A stretch of DNA of 64,000 nucleotides from Thermogemmatispora tikiterensis (GCF_003268475.1 NZ_MCIF01000002.1:3149382-3213381), one strand, 5' to 3'; numbered from the stretch's first letter, positions 1-8,753 are shown. Notes: generated by a model not told the origin, from the sequence alone. Translations and numbers: made by a program.

Positions 1-1610
1 TGTTGCAGACCAATTGGCTCACCGTGGGCCAGCTCCCCGCCCAGGCAGCCTACGAGTTCGTCGAAGAGCGCCTGGGCGGCAAGGAGATCGCTCGCGTGCA
101 GCTGGGCCGCCGCCTGCAAGAGCTGCCACGCCTCTGCTACTACCATCCCAAGCTCATGACCCTGGCTACCTCGGCCCTCCAGCTGGGTATTCCCTGGCAG
201 GAGCTGGCCACTCAGCTCCGACAGCTCTCCGGTAAACCTCTCCAGCAAATGGAGCAACTCTTGCATTTGACGATTGCCCGCGTGACCAGAGAGTCGCCGC
301 TGGCCAGCCAGTTCCTCGAATGCTGGCCGGTCTTCTCTGAAGCCTCCTCAGAATCCGCCTGGCGCTTTATCCAGGCCGGCAGGCTCCCCCAACCAGGTGA
401 GAGCCTCTGGCAACAGCAAAATGAGGCCCTGGAAGCGATCCAGCGCGCCGCTATCCTGGAACGAGCAGAAGGCCCTGGCGGCCTGCAGTGTCGCATGCAT
501 CCCCTCGTCAGCGATTACCTGCGTCTTCATTGCTGGCAGGCCCTTTCTCAAGCCAAACGCGCCGAATACCAGCGCCGTCATCTCCTCTTTTATATAGAAG
601 CATATCGATCAAAAGAAGGAATAGAGGCTGAGCTGCTATTTGACTGGGACAACATTACCCTGGCGGTCGAGAGGGCGCGCAACCTGGGTCTGTGGCAGGA
701 CCTGCTTGCCCTGGCAGAAGAACTGGTGGGAGAGAGAGGGACACCACTGCTGAAGCGCCACCAGCTGAAGCAGGCGTTGCAGATCCTGGAGGTAGCCCTG
801 GAGGCCGCGCAGCAGCTCAAGCAGTCTCTGCAGGAAGCGCGCTTCCTGCTCCAGCGCGGCATCTGTCGTTATCGCCTGGCGGAGTACCAGCTAGCTTACC
901 AGGATGTGGCAGCCAGCCTGCAGCTGGCCCGGCAGTCTACTGACGCAGTGCTGATCAGTGCGGCGGAGTTGGAACTTGGTCGCGTCTGCTATCGGCTGAC
1001 GCGCTATGACGAGGCAGAAGAGCACTTTGAGGCCGTGCGCGCGCAGGCGGCGGCCAGAAGAGATCTCTGGCAGGAAGCAGCCGCATTGCATGAGCTAGGG
1101 CGGCTGGCCTACCGCCGGCATCAGTTCGAGCGTGCTGTGCAGTTGCTTGCTGAGGCTCGACGACTGCGCGAACAGCTGGGCGATCAGGAGGGCCTGGCCC
1201 GCACGCTGCACGAGCAGGGGCGCCTTCAGCACGAGCTGGCTTTGCGCAGCCAGGAACCAGCCAAACTGGATGAAGCCGAATCCCTCTATCTACTCAGCCT
1301 GAGCCTGCGCCAGCAGATGGGTGATCGCGTAGGTGAACAGGCTACGCTCCATCAGTTGGGTCTGCTGGCCTTCCATCGCGGCAACCTGTCACAAGCCAAC
1401 GCCTACTATGCAGAGTCGATGCAGCTCGCCCATGAGCTGAACGACCGCTTCTGGATCGTCCACAATCAGTTTCGCTCGGCCCGCCTCCTCTGGTACCAGG
1501 GCCAGCGGCAGGAAGCCCTTTCTCAGGCTCAGGAAGCGCTGGCGCTCTGCCGCCTGCTGGGCATTGGCCTGGAGAGGGAGATCGAAGAATGGCTTCGGGC
1601 ACCAGCATAA
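1..1610 (+). CDS. STAND-type ATPase / TPR protein, C-terminal part (cut by window edge)
   Basis: The frame is open to the left edge, so at least 535 residues of the C-terminal part are seen and the true start lies outside. The first ~190 residues look like the ARC/winged-helix part that follows an NB-ARC NTPase (a block around KLMTLATSALQLGIPW and later MHPLVSDYLRLHCW). From about residue 200 the protein is helical, with tetratricopeptide-like units (ARFLLQRGICRYRLAEYQLA, ALHELGRLAYRRHQFERAV, TLHQLGLLAFHRGNLSQA). Proteins of this build are signal-sensing switches in which TPRs bind a ligand or partner; no effector is visible here. It is the first of two STAND-like proteins in the first 6.3 kb. 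The function is unknown and the missing N-terminus would decide the class. Confidence 0.8.
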   Translation, partial: LQTNWLTVGQLPAQAAYEFVEERLGGKEIARVQLGRRLQELPRLCYYHPKLMTLATSALQLGIPWQELATQLRQLSGKPLQQMEQLLHLTIARVTRESPLASQFLECWPVFSEASSESAWRFIQAGRLPQPGESLWQQQNEALEAIQRAAILERAEGPGGLQCRMHPLVSDYLRLHCWQALSQAKRAEYQRRHLLFYIEAYRSKEGIEAELLFDWDNITLAVERARNLGLWQDLLALAEELVGERGTPLLKRHQLKQALQILEVALEAAQQLKQSLQEARFLLQRGICRYRLAEYQLAYQDVAASLQLARQSTDAVLISAAELELGRVCYRLTRYDEAEEHFEAVRAQAAARRDLWQEAAALHELGRLAYRRHQFERAVQLLAEARRLREQLGDQEGLARTLHEQGRLQHELALRSQEPAKLDEAESLYLLSLSLRQQMGDRVGEQATLHQLGLLAFHRGNLSQANAYYAESMQLAHELNDRFWIVHNQFRSARLLWYQGQRQEALSQAQEALALCRLLGIGLEREIEEWLRAPA

Positions 1611-1625
1611 CGGTGGGTAGCGCAC

Positions 1626-1655
1626 TTGTCTAACAAACTACCGTTCAGGTATCAT
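1626..1655 (+). promoter_or_regulatory. Candidate promoter for the SWIM/dcd pair
   Basis: TTGTCT (1626-1631), 18 bases, TATCAT (1650-1655). Both boxes are fair matches to the sigma-A consensus. A start near 1662 would give a leader of about 95 bases before the SWIM gene. Read by eye only. Confidence 0.4.
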
Positions 1656-1756
1656 GAAGAGAGAGATGTCCATGTTACTCGGCCAACCTGCTACGGTCAA
1701 CGGGCAGGAGCAGGAGAGCAGGTAGTCTCTGCCAGTCATGACAGGAGTAGTTTCTG

Positions 1757-2035
1757 ATGCAAGATGAGCAGCTACAGCGCAAGCAAATGAAGGCAGCGAA
1801 CTACGCCCAGCAGCCGGAGCGTTTCACCTTGCTAGAGATCAAGCTGCAGATGCGCTCGACTCATGGTGTGCGCCTGATCAGCTATGCGGAAGGAGACTGG
1901 CACTGCACCTGCGACTTTTATCGCGAGCGCGGGACCTGTAGCCATATTATGGCGGCAGAGCAGCTACTTGGCTCCCTCATTCCCCTGCCGACCGACACCA
2001 TGCCGCGGGAAGAGCACCATGATCCTGAGCGATAG
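1757..2035 (+). CDS. SWIM zinc-finger small protein
   Basis: A 92-residue protein whose centre carries the SWIM signature CxCx(n)CxH: C-T-C at about residues 50-52, then C-S-H at about 62-64 (WHCTCDFYRERGTCSHI). SWIM fingers bind zinc and serve DNA or protein binding in recombination factors, transposases and conflict proteins; here the finger is almost the whole protein. The ATG follows an AGGAG nine bases upstream (1743-1747). The 3' end overlaps the next gene, a dCTP-deaminase homologue, by 17 bases in another frame, which implies translational coupling and a linked job. The partner and target of the finger are unknown. The domain call is firm; the role is inference. Confidence 0.75.
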   Translation: MQDEQLQRKQMKAANYAQQPERFTLLEIKLQMRSTHGVRLISYAEGDWHCTCDFYRERGTCSHIMAAEQLLGSLIPLPTDTMPREEHHDPER

Positions 2036-2543
2036 AGATCTCAAAGCCCTGCTGGCCGCCGGCCTGCTGGTAGTCGAGCCGTGGGAGGAACGGCAGCTTG
2101 GGCCAACCAGCATTGATCTGCGTCTCGGCGCGCGTCTCGTCAAGTATCGCGGAGAGCGTCTTGAGCTGGGCAAGGCTCCACCCGCCAGTGAAGAGATTAT
2201 AATCGATCCTCATCACGGCTACGAGCTGCGCCCGGGCGAGTTCATCCTGGGCTGCACGCTGGAGCGGGTTCGCATTCCCAACGGTTACCAGGGCTTTATC
2301 GAAACCAAAGGGGACGTTGCGCGGGCTGGACTGCAGGTGCACAATGGCGATGGCCATGTTGATCCGGGGAGCGACCATGTGCTGACGCTCGAAATCACCA
2401 ACCTCAATAGTATCCCGGTCGTCCTCTATCCCGGCCTCTTCATCTGTCAGCTCTTCATTCATCAGCTGAGCAGCCTCTGCCTGCGCGAATACCGCGGAAA
2501 ATACTTCGGGCAACAAGGGCCAACCGTTTATCAGCCGGCCTAG
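2019..2543 (+). CDS. dcd: dCTP deaminase / dUTPase-fold protein
   Basis: A 174-residue protein of the trimeric dCTP deaminase/dUTPase fold. I use the ATG at 2019 (MILSDRD) because it aligns with the family N-terminus; the longer frame overlaps the previous gene without homology. Visible landmarks are GPTSIDLRLG near the N-terminus, HVDPGSDH and LTLEITN carrying the general-base Glu of deaminases, and the late PGLFICQLF strand. The usual phosphate-binding stretch GRSSLAR reads TKGDVAR: the Arg is kept but both serines are changed. Family members convert dCTP to dUTP, and some act in phage defence by draining dCTP. Whether this one deaminates is uncertain. It is coupled to the SWIM gene and convergent with the NB-ARC/WD40 gene, with a 42-base gap. 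Confidence 0.8.
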   Translation: MILSDRDLKALLAAGLLVVEPWEERQLGPTSIDLRLGARLVKYRGERLELGKAPPASEEIIIDPHHGYELRPGEFILGCTLERVRIPNGYQGFIETKGDVARAGLQVHNGDGHVDPGSDHVLTLEITNLNSIPVVLYPGLFICQLFIHQLSSLCLREYRGKYFGQQGPTVYQPA

Positions 2544-2585
2544 CAGGCTGCGGAGGCGGACCGTCTCTCGCCTGCCTACTCGCTG

Positions 2586-5500
2586 TCAGCTCCGGTCTTC
2601 CTGCCCTGCCAGCCTCGGTTGAAGCACTGGATTCTCCACAGCGCCCAGGGAGCGCAGTATAGAGCGCTGCGAGAGCGAGAGGCCAGTCGCAGCGTAGATA
2701 TTCATACCCTCATAAGGTCGGTCGCTGCGCAGCACGCGGAGGCACTGAGCACGCTCCACGTCCCAGACCTCAATCGTCCCTGTGTGGCTGCCGCTCACCA
2801 AGAGCACGGGCTGTACACCGCGACTGAAAGCGATCTCGCGGATGCGATAATCAAAGTGATTAACGATTTTCAGCAGCTCGCCGGTCTCCAGATCCCACAG
2901 GCAGACGAGTTGATCATCTCCAGCGCTGGCCAGCAGGCGGCTATCGGGACTGATGGAGAGCGTCCAGATCCGCTCTCGATGCCCCTTGAGAATCGCCCGC
3001 GGAAGACCTTGCTCCAGCTGGGTCAGATCCCAGAGACGCACCAGCTGATCAGCACCTGCCGTGGCCAACCAGCGACCGTCAGGGCTGATGGCCAGCGTAT
3101 AGATCGCCCCGCTATGGCCAGAGAGCTTTCGCCAGCAGCGGTAATCGCGGGTATCCCAGAGGCAGATGGTCTGATCTTCAGCGCCACTCACCAGGAGCCG
3201 GCCATCGGGACTATAGGCGACGGCGTAGACCCGCCCCCGATGTTCGCGAAGGATATGCAAGCACTGACCGGTTGCCACCTCCCAAACACGCAATGTGCGA
3301 TCGGCCCCGCCACTGGCCAGGAGCGAGCCATCGGGAGAGAAAGCCACCATGTAGACGCGAGCCGCATGGCCTTTGAGAATGCGGAAGTTCTGGCCCGTCT
3401 CCACCTGCCAGAGGCGCACCGTGCCATCTTCGCTGCTACTGGCAAGGAGGCGACCGTGGCCATCGAAGGTCACCGTCCACACACTGGCCGTGTGGCCCTC
3501 CATCGTGCGCAAGCAGCGTAGCTCACCCAGGTCCCAGAGCCGCACCTGGCCATCATTGCCGCTACTGGCAAATAGCTGACCATCGGGGCTTGTCGCCACC
3601 GTGCGCACCTGGCTGCTATAGCCCTGCAACATACGGACACAGCGCCCGCGCTCAAGATCCCAGAAACGCACCGTCTGATCGTCGCTGCCACTCACCAATA
3701 AGCGATCATCCGCACTGACGGCCAGCGAATAGACACGCCGGCTGTGCCCTTCCAGCGTCTTGATACAAGAGAGGTCGCGTATGTTCCAGAGGCGCAAGAG
3801 GCGATCGCCGCCAGCACTGGCGAGGAAGCGACTATCGCTGCTGAAAGAGAGCGCATAGACCTGCTTACGATGGGCATCCCAGGAAGCCAGCAGCGCCAGG
3901 GAAGTCAAGTCCCAGAGCATGATGCGCTCCTCGCAGCCGCAGGCGAGCAAGCGACCATCGTAACTGAGAGCCAGCGACCAGATGCTGTCGTTGGCGCCGG
4001 GGAGGCGGGCACGACAGGAGCCGCTCTCAACGTCCCAGAGGCGCAGAATTGCATCTTCTCCACCGCTGACCAGCGTCTTGCCGTCGGGAGTGAGGGCCAC
4101 AGCATAGACTCTGCCGCTCTGGCCCGGGTCAGTCAGCTCGCGCTGGCACTCAGCGAGACCGGAAGCCATATCAAGGCGCCAGAGACGCACGGTCTGATCG
4201 CCGCTCCCACTGGCAAGCAGGCGCCCGTCGGCGCTCACGGCCAGCGAATAGATGCGTTCCTGATGACCTCGCAGGGTCTGCAGGCACTGGCCAGTCTCCA
4301 CATCCCAGAGACGAATTGTCCCATCCTCACTACCGCTGATCACCATTCGTCCATCAGGGCTGAAGAGGACCGAGCGCACCCAATCGGCATGGCCCTGGCA
4401 GGTTACCAGCGGCGCATAGTCGCGGACGCGGAAGATACGCACCTCACAGGTAGTTGTACCGAGCGCTACGAGCGAGCCATCATGGTTAAGGGCCACCGAG
4501 AGAATGCTTCCGAAGATCTCGGTGAAGGCCGAGCCAGTCAGATCGGCCCAGGCGAAATTGACGTTCGGCAAGGCTTTACCCCGCAAATTAGCCTGCCAGA
4601 CCGCCAGACCCGAGAAATCCCAGCCACGGAGATCGCACTGCAAGTGGAGGAGCAGATTGAGAATATTACCAGCCGCATAGCCCGGCCTGCCGCGTTCCAG
4701 CCGGGCCAGCAATGAGCGCAGCAGTTGCTCGCAGCCGCTTCCTCCCCTGGCAGTGCGCAAGATGTGAGCCAGTGGCCCAAGAATCGAGCGGACCTGGTCC
4801 TCGCGAATATAGTCCCGGGCCTGGGCCTTGAGAAGGGCATGACTTTGTAGCAGAGAGAGAGGCTGCTCTTGGAGAATCTCAGCGGCCACTTGCTGCACCA
4901 GACGATCCGTCACATATTCGCAGATCACCGGCTGCAGAGTATAGCCCGCGGCCCCACGCACTTCGACGAGCGAGCGATGGCGCAGCGACTTTAGTACTTC
5001 AAGCAGCGCTCCTTTGGAGGTGCGCGCCAGGCGATCTTCCAGCAACTCAGAGAGCGTCACCACTTCGCGCCCAATCGCTAACCAGTACAAGACATCCCGT
5101 TCATCAGGGGTTAAGCGCTCGAACTGCTTATCAAGCAAATCTTTAATGCCCTGAAGAACCAGCACCTCCTGATCGAGGAAGCGAGCAATCTGACGATCAA
5201 AGACCTCGCGAATGGTAGGAGAGACCAGTTTCAGAGCCAGGGGATTGCCAGCATAGCGGCGAATGAACTCGGCCCAGTGCTCATCATCGCCCTCCAATCC
5301 CTCACCTGCCAGCAACAAACGCCCCGCCTCGGGCGAGACGCCTGACAGGGTCATGGTGCGCACCGGGGCATATTTCCCCTCCTGGAGAGGAATGCCATCG
5401 GGCTTCTCGCGGCTGGTGAGCAGGACGCAGCTTTGCAGGGCATGGCTCCCCAATAGATAGAGTAGCTCCTCATAGCCCTTGTAATCCCCCTTATAGTGGC

Positions 5501-6242
5501 CCGCCAGAGCCCCACTCTGCAGCAACGAGTCGAAGTCATCAAGGACCAACAGAAACCGCTCGCGCTCCAGCCGCTGAATCAGTAGCTTCAGGCGATCCTC
5601 CTCGCTCTCGGGAAGAGGGGTCGGCTGGTGCTCCTCCTCACCGTTGAGGAAGCGCAGGCAGCGATCGAGAAGACGCCCACGAGACAAAGGGGTGTGGAGC
5701 GAAAGCCAGAGCAAGCCTTGAAAATCGGAGGAGCTGCGCAGACGCTGAACCAGAGCCGCCACCAGGGCAGTCTTACCCACTCCGCCTATGCCCACAATGG
5801 CAATCAGACGGCAACGATCTTGCGTCACCCAACGCCAGAGCAGCTCTAGCTCCTCATCACGACCATAGAGACGAGAGACGTAGGGCGCTTCCTCCAGATC
5901 ACAGCGTGGACGGGCAGCCAGGGAATCCAGGGCCGCCGCAGTCGCAGTAGCAGGCAGCACCAGAGAGGAGGACGTAGTACGCCGGCGCCCGCGCGGTAGT
6001 TGCTCCAATTGCCCACCCACTAATACCTCAACTAGCTCGCCGCTGCGGAGCTGCAGCGCACGCTCGTACTCTTGCACAAGCTGGAGCGAGGGCAGAGTCA
6101 CATTGTTTTCAACGGCAGAAAGATAGCTCTTCGAATAGCCCACCGCGCGCGCTACCTCGCTCAGGCTCTTACCCATCTGCTGGCGCAGGTGACGCATACG
6201 GGTCCCAATAGCGGTTGCAGGAGCGTGTCTGTTTTCAGCCAT
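2586..6242 (-). CDS. HTH / NB-ARC / WD40 repeat giant regulator (1218 aa)
   Basis: Domain order: a Cro/C1-type helix-turn-helix (about 12-70, SLSEVARAVGYSKSYLSAVE); an NB-ARC NTPase with P-loop GIGGVGKT (151-158) and Walker B LLVLDDFDSLL; a winged-helix region ending near 530; a short pentapeptide-like stretch (ANLRGKALPNVNFAWADL); then 14 WD40 repeats, two full seven-bladed propellers; and a short tail with the YEGMNIYAATGLS motif seen in related proteins. STAND proteins of this kind are closed ATPase switches opened by a signal on the sensor repeats. Here the output should be DNA binding through the N-terminal HTH. It is divergent from a sigma-like gene, and both promoters share inverted repeats, so autoregulation is likely. 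The ligand is unknown. Confidence 0.9.
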   Translation of the reverse strand: MAENRHAPATAIGTRMRHLRQQMGKSLSEVARAVGYSKSYLSAVENNVTLPSLQLVQEYERALQLRSGELVEVLVGGQLEQLPRGRRRTTSSSLVLPATATAAALDSLAARPRCDLEEAPYVSRLYGRDEELELLWRWVTQDRCRLIAIVGIGGVGKTALVAALVQRLRSSSDFQGLLWLSLHTPLSRGRLLDRCLRFLNGEEEHQPTPLPESEEDRLKLLIQRLERERFLLVLDDFDSLLQSGALAGHYKGDYKGYEELLYLLGSHALQSCVLLTSREKPDGIPLQEGKYAPVRTMTLSGVSPEAGRLLLAGEGLEGDDEHWAEFIRRYAGNPLALKLVSPTIREVFDRQIARFLDQEVLVLQGIKDLLDKQFERLTPDERDVLYWLAIGREVVTLSELLEDRLARTSKGALLEVLKSLRHRSLVEVRGAAGYTLQPVICEYVTDRLVQQVAAEILQEQPLSLLQSHALLKAQARDYIREDQVRSILGPLAHILRTARGGSGCEQLLRSLLARLERGRPGYAAGNILNLLLHLQCDLRGWDFSGLAVWQANLRGKALPNVNFAWADLTGSAFTEIFGSILSVALNHDGSLVALGTTTCEVRIFRVRDYAPLVTCQGHADWVRSVLFSPDGRMVISGSEDGTIRLWDVETGQCLQTLRGHQERIYSLAVSADGRLLASGSGDQTVRLWRLDMASGLAECQRELTDPGQSGRVYAVALTPDGKTLVSGGEDAILRLWDVESGSCRARLPGANDSIWSLALSYDGRLLACGCEERIMLWDLTSLALLASWDAHRKQVYALSFSSDSRFLASAGGDRLLRLWNIRDLSCIKTLEGHSRRVYSLAVSADDRLLVSGSDDQTVRFWDLERGRCVRMLQGYSSQVRTVATSPDGQLFASSGNDGQVRLWDLGELRCLRTMEGHTASVWTVTFDGHGRLLASSSEDGTVRLWQVETGQNFRILKGHAARVYMVAFSPDGSLLASGGADRTLRVWEVATGQCLHILREHRGRVYAVAYSPDGRLLVSGAEDQTICLWDTRDYRCWRKLSGHSGAIYTLAISPDGRWLATAGADQLVRLWDLTQLEQGLPRAILKGHRERIWTLSISPDSRLLASAGDDQLVCLWDLETGELLKIVNHFDYRIREIAFSRGVQPVLLVSGSHTGTIEVWDVERAQCLRVLRSDRPYEGMNIYAATGLSLSQRSILRSLGAVENPVLQPRLAGQEDRS

Positions 6243-6283
6243 TACAGTCTTCCTCGCTGCCCACCACGGCGGGTTACATTGAT

Positions 6284-6325
6284 TGTTCTACTGGGTAGTA
6301 TAGAACAGAAGTGCACGCCTGTAAA
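6284..6325 (-). promoter_or_regulatory. Promoter of the HTH/NB-ARC/WD40 gene with overlapping operator
   Basis: On the minus strand: TTTACA (6325-6320), 17 bases, TATACT (6302-6297). The -10 lies inside an inverted repeat TGTTCTA-N10-TAGAACA (6284-6307), the classic position for a repressor site. The start codon is about 45 bases downstream of the expected transcription start. Confidence 0.6.
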
Positions 6326-6363
6326 GAGGAGAGCCGTTCTCTTTCTGCCCAATTGTACATTGA

Positions 6364-6377
6364 TGAACAATTGTTCA
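6364..6377. promoter_or_regulatory. Perfect 14-bp palindrome, candidate operator
   Basis: TGAACAATTGTTCA is a perfect palindrome midway between the two divergent promoters. Its GAAC-N4-GTTC core has the shape of a Gram-positive LexA (SOS) box. It also shares GAACA/TGTTC arms with the repeats over both -10 boxes, so the neighbouring HTH protein is an equally good candidate binder. Confidence 0.55.
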
Positions 6378-6399
6378 CCTTTTCATCTTCTCAACCCTC

Positions 6400-6442
6400 T
6401 TGAAAAACATGAGTGAACACTGTATACTGTTCTATAGAGAAC
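6400..6442 (+). promoter_or_regulatory. Promoter towards the sigma-like gene with overlapping operator
   Basis: TTGAAA (6400-6405), 17 bases, TATACT (6423-6428). GAACA-N8-TGTTC (6415-6432) brackets the -10, and GTTCT-ATAG-AGAAC (6429-6442) covers the expected start point. The leader to the sigma-like gene would be about 280 bases, with no convincing gene in it. Confidence 0.55.
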
Positions 6443-6716
6443 GACAAGATGTTCACTATCCTCTCAGGTTCTGCTACAGAACTGGCGAGCGATAAGCTCA
6501 ACTCCTCCAGCTATCTCGCCACAGGCTGGCCTGAGCAGAGCTGGTTGTTCTCTTTCCGAACTCATTGCTCGCTGGTCATCGCGATGGCCGATCAAGCGAA
6601 TAGACCAGCACGACCTGACCCAGGTGAGGCAACGTCAGGCTTGCCGGCGCCAGAACTGGACAAAGTACGGCATCTTGTAGGTTTGCTTCTGTGTTTGTTC
6701 ATGAAGGAGGAGTCTT

Positions 6717-7397
6717 GTGAACTCACTACCTTCGCTTGGAGTTTCTGTTTACGACAGCGACGCTGAAGATGAAGCCTTGCTACACGCCTGCGACGCTCGG
6801 GTTGTGACTCAGGTACGTCGCTACTTCTCACGCATCCATGCTAGCAAGCGGGAAGATCTGGAAGCACTCTATCAGGACGAATGCCAGGAGGTGCGCTTCG
6901 CCCTCTGGAAAGTGAGTCGGAAGGGGCCATTGCACAAACCCGCCTTGCTGATCCGCGTCATTGTCCAGAATCGTGCACGCGATGCCTGTCGACGACTTCG
7001 CCGTCGTCCTCTGCTTCTCCCCCTGGAGACAGAGCAGCCCGAGGTTCTTACCCTCAGCGAGCAGCGTGCCGCCACCAACGAAGGAGCGCGTGATCCAGCC
7101 TATGAGTGCGAGCTGCAGGATTTTCCAGAAGAGCGCCTTGCGCTCTACATCCAGGCCATTCGCAGCCTGTCTGCCCGTGAACAGGCGGCTGTGCTCTGGC
7201 GCATTCGTGAGTGCGGCCTCGAACTACGGCCCGTCATCGTGGCGCTGCGCAAAGCGGGCCTGGACCCCGAGCAGGTGCCGCCGCCGCAGAATCAGGTTGA
7301 GCTGAAGCGCTATCGCTCTGCCTTGAGTACTGCCCGGCGACACCTGCGCAAGCCGCTCGGCGTCCAAGCCGCCGGCCAGTTTGCCCGCCTGCGCTAG
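6717..7397 (+). CDS. Sigma-70-like / ECF-like protein
   Basis: A 226-residue protein starting at GTG, six bases after a perfect AAGGAGG (6704-6710). The N-terminal half resembles sigma region 2: a helical block around residues 25-100 (RRYFSRIHASKREDLEALYQ, then LIRVIVQNRARDACRRLRRR). The C-terminal third starts like region 4 (LSAREQAAVLWRI), but the HTH is interrupted by a proline-rich stretch (about 181-190) before a basic end (YRSALSTARRHLRKPL). If active it would redirect RNA polymerase. No anti-sigma factor lies next to it; the divergent NB-ARC/WD40 regulator is the only obvious controller. The homology is weak, and a structural or DNA-binding role cannot be excluded. Confidence 0.6.
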   Translation: MNSLPSLGVSVYDSDAEDEALLHACDARVVTQVRRYFSRIHASKREDLEALYQDECQEVRFALWKVSRKGPLHKPALLIRVIVQNRARDACRRLRRRPLLLPLETEQPEVLTLSEQRAATNEGARDPAYECELQDFPEERLALYIQAIRSLSAREQAAVLWRIRECGLELRPVIVALRKAGLDPEQVPPPQNQVELKRYRSALSTARRHLRKPLGVQAAGQFARLR

Positions 7398-7488
7398 CGT
7401 GCCAGACTGGACTCTGCCTGGCCTTCCTGACTTCACTATCATGGCTGGCCCGCGTGGCGAAGGGACCACCTCCCTTCGCTGGCGCTGG

Positions 7489-8514
7489 TCATGGAGAGAG
7501 CCGTTCGGCCAGGTATTTCAGGCTGAGCGGATAGCGATATTCGATTCCGCCGTGTCGTCCGTCGAACAGCTCAAAGAAGACATCAGTGACCCCAATCTCA
7601 GCCAGGGCGCGGCGGAAAGCCTCCGCTCCCAGGTCGAGATAGTACTCATCGCGCCTGCCAGCATCGATATAGATGGCTCGCAGCGAGCGCAGGGCCTCGG
7701 CGTGCAAAGGAACCATCCGCACCGGGTCCCAGGCCAGCCAGCGCTCCCAGACATCGGGGATCAACTGACCGGTGGCGATGTCGAACGGCAAGTGCACTGT
7801 ACCGTCCATATCCGCCGAGTAGCAGGCAGCCATACACCAGACGTTGAGCAGGTCAGCATCGCTCTCTTTGGAGAAGGCCGGACGGCTGCGGAAGTCCTGC
7901 CAGAAGCGTTCGTACGAACCGCCGTAGTGATCGCGCAAGGCCCGCGCCACCTTGGCAAAGTCGCGCTGATAACAGACCTCAAAGAGAGCATCGCCCGCGT
8001 GAGTTGCCAGGCCTCCCCACAGATCGGGTCGTAACATAGGGGTGACCATCGCGCCGTAGCCGCCGCTGGACTTGCCAGCGATCCCTCGATGCTCGCGCGC
8101 CGCCAGGGTACGATAGTGAGCATCGACCCAAGGGACGATTTCATCGCAGAGATAGGTGTGGTAGTGTCCGACAGCGGGTGAATCCAGGAACTGGCTTCCC
8201 CCCAGGGAGGTCCAGCAGTCGACCCAGACGAGGATGCACGGCGGAGCTTCCCCTCTGGCAAACAGCTCATCGGCCAGCTCCGGGAAGTTGCGCCGGAAGG
8301 CCGAGCGATTGCGCCACATGTCAAGCTGGCCCGTCAGCCCTTGAATCACATAGATGCTGGGATAGCGCCGCTCTGGCTGCTCATCGTAGCCCGGCGGCAG
8401 ATAGATCCAGAGCGGGCGCTGATAGGGATCACCTAGAGGATTGTCCTTGAGCACCTGGCTCTCAAAGGTCACTTCGTCAAAGCGCCCTTTGAAGTCGTGC
8501 GACCAGGGATACAC
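7489..8514 (-). CDS. Alpha/beta hydrolase, putative esterase (esterase D type)
   Basis: A 341-residue cytoplasmic protein of the putative-esterase (S-formylglutathione hydrolase/antigen 85-like) group. Landmarks: an oxyanion strand region PSIYVIQGLTG, the nucleophile elbow GKSSGG in HRGIAGKSSGGYGAM, and a late catalytic His in FDGRHGGIEYRY. The Asp is probably in the IDAGRRDEYY segment. There is no signal peptide. The substrate cannot be told from sequence; carboxylic esters of sugars or small acyl groups are typical for the family. It stands alone between a sigma-like gene and the trypsin-TIR gene, convergent with the former and divergent from the latter. Confidence 0.8.
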   Translation of the reverse strand: MYPWSHDFKGRFDEVTFESQVLKDNPLGDPYQRPLWIYLPPGYDEQPERRYPSIYVIQGLTGQLDMWRNRSAFRRNFPELADELFARGEAPPCILVWVDCWTSLGGSQFLDSPAVGHYHTYLCDEIVPWVDAHYRTLAAREHRGIAGKSSGGYGAMVTPMLRPDLWGGLATHAGDALFEVCYQRDFAKVARALRDHYGGSYERFWQDFRSRPAFSKESDADLLNVWCMAACYSADMDGTVHLPFDIATGQLIPDVWERWLAWDPVRMVPLHAEALRSLRAIYIDAGRRDEYYLDLGAEAFRRALAEIGVTDVFFELFDGRHGGIEYRYPLSLKYLAERLSP

Positions 8515-8747
8515 GCTTTGCGCCTCCTTCTTTCTTCTTCTCTATCTTATCCTTGGTGCTTTGGGTCCTAGTCTAGCATGCTTTCCTCACGGGCGTCCAT
8601 GTCTCTTCTGCTGACAGCCAGCCAGCCAGCCCGCGGCCTGGCCTCCCAGGGAGCACGTTCGCTTCCGTCCGCCCGACAGCGACAAAAGCGACCTTTACGA
8701 AGAGCAGGATGCTGCTTTAGAATAGAAGCAGCGCGCCTGCCATTCGC

Positions 8748-8753
8748 TATAAT
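8748..8753 (+). promoter_or_regulatory. -10 box of the trypsin-TIR gene
   Basis: A perfect TATAAT with an expected start near 8760, giving a 10-12 base leader that just holds the AGAGGA ribosome site (8762-8767). No good -35 is seen at the usual spacing. Confidence 0.45.

Noticed and set aside
2619-4715. Two 300-codon open frames opposite the WD40 repeats
   Set aside because: They follow the periodicity of the repeats and have no independent features.
6413-6766. 117-codon frame before the sigma-like gene
   Set aside because: Begins inside the promoter region, overlaps the well-supported GTG start and lacks a ribosome site.
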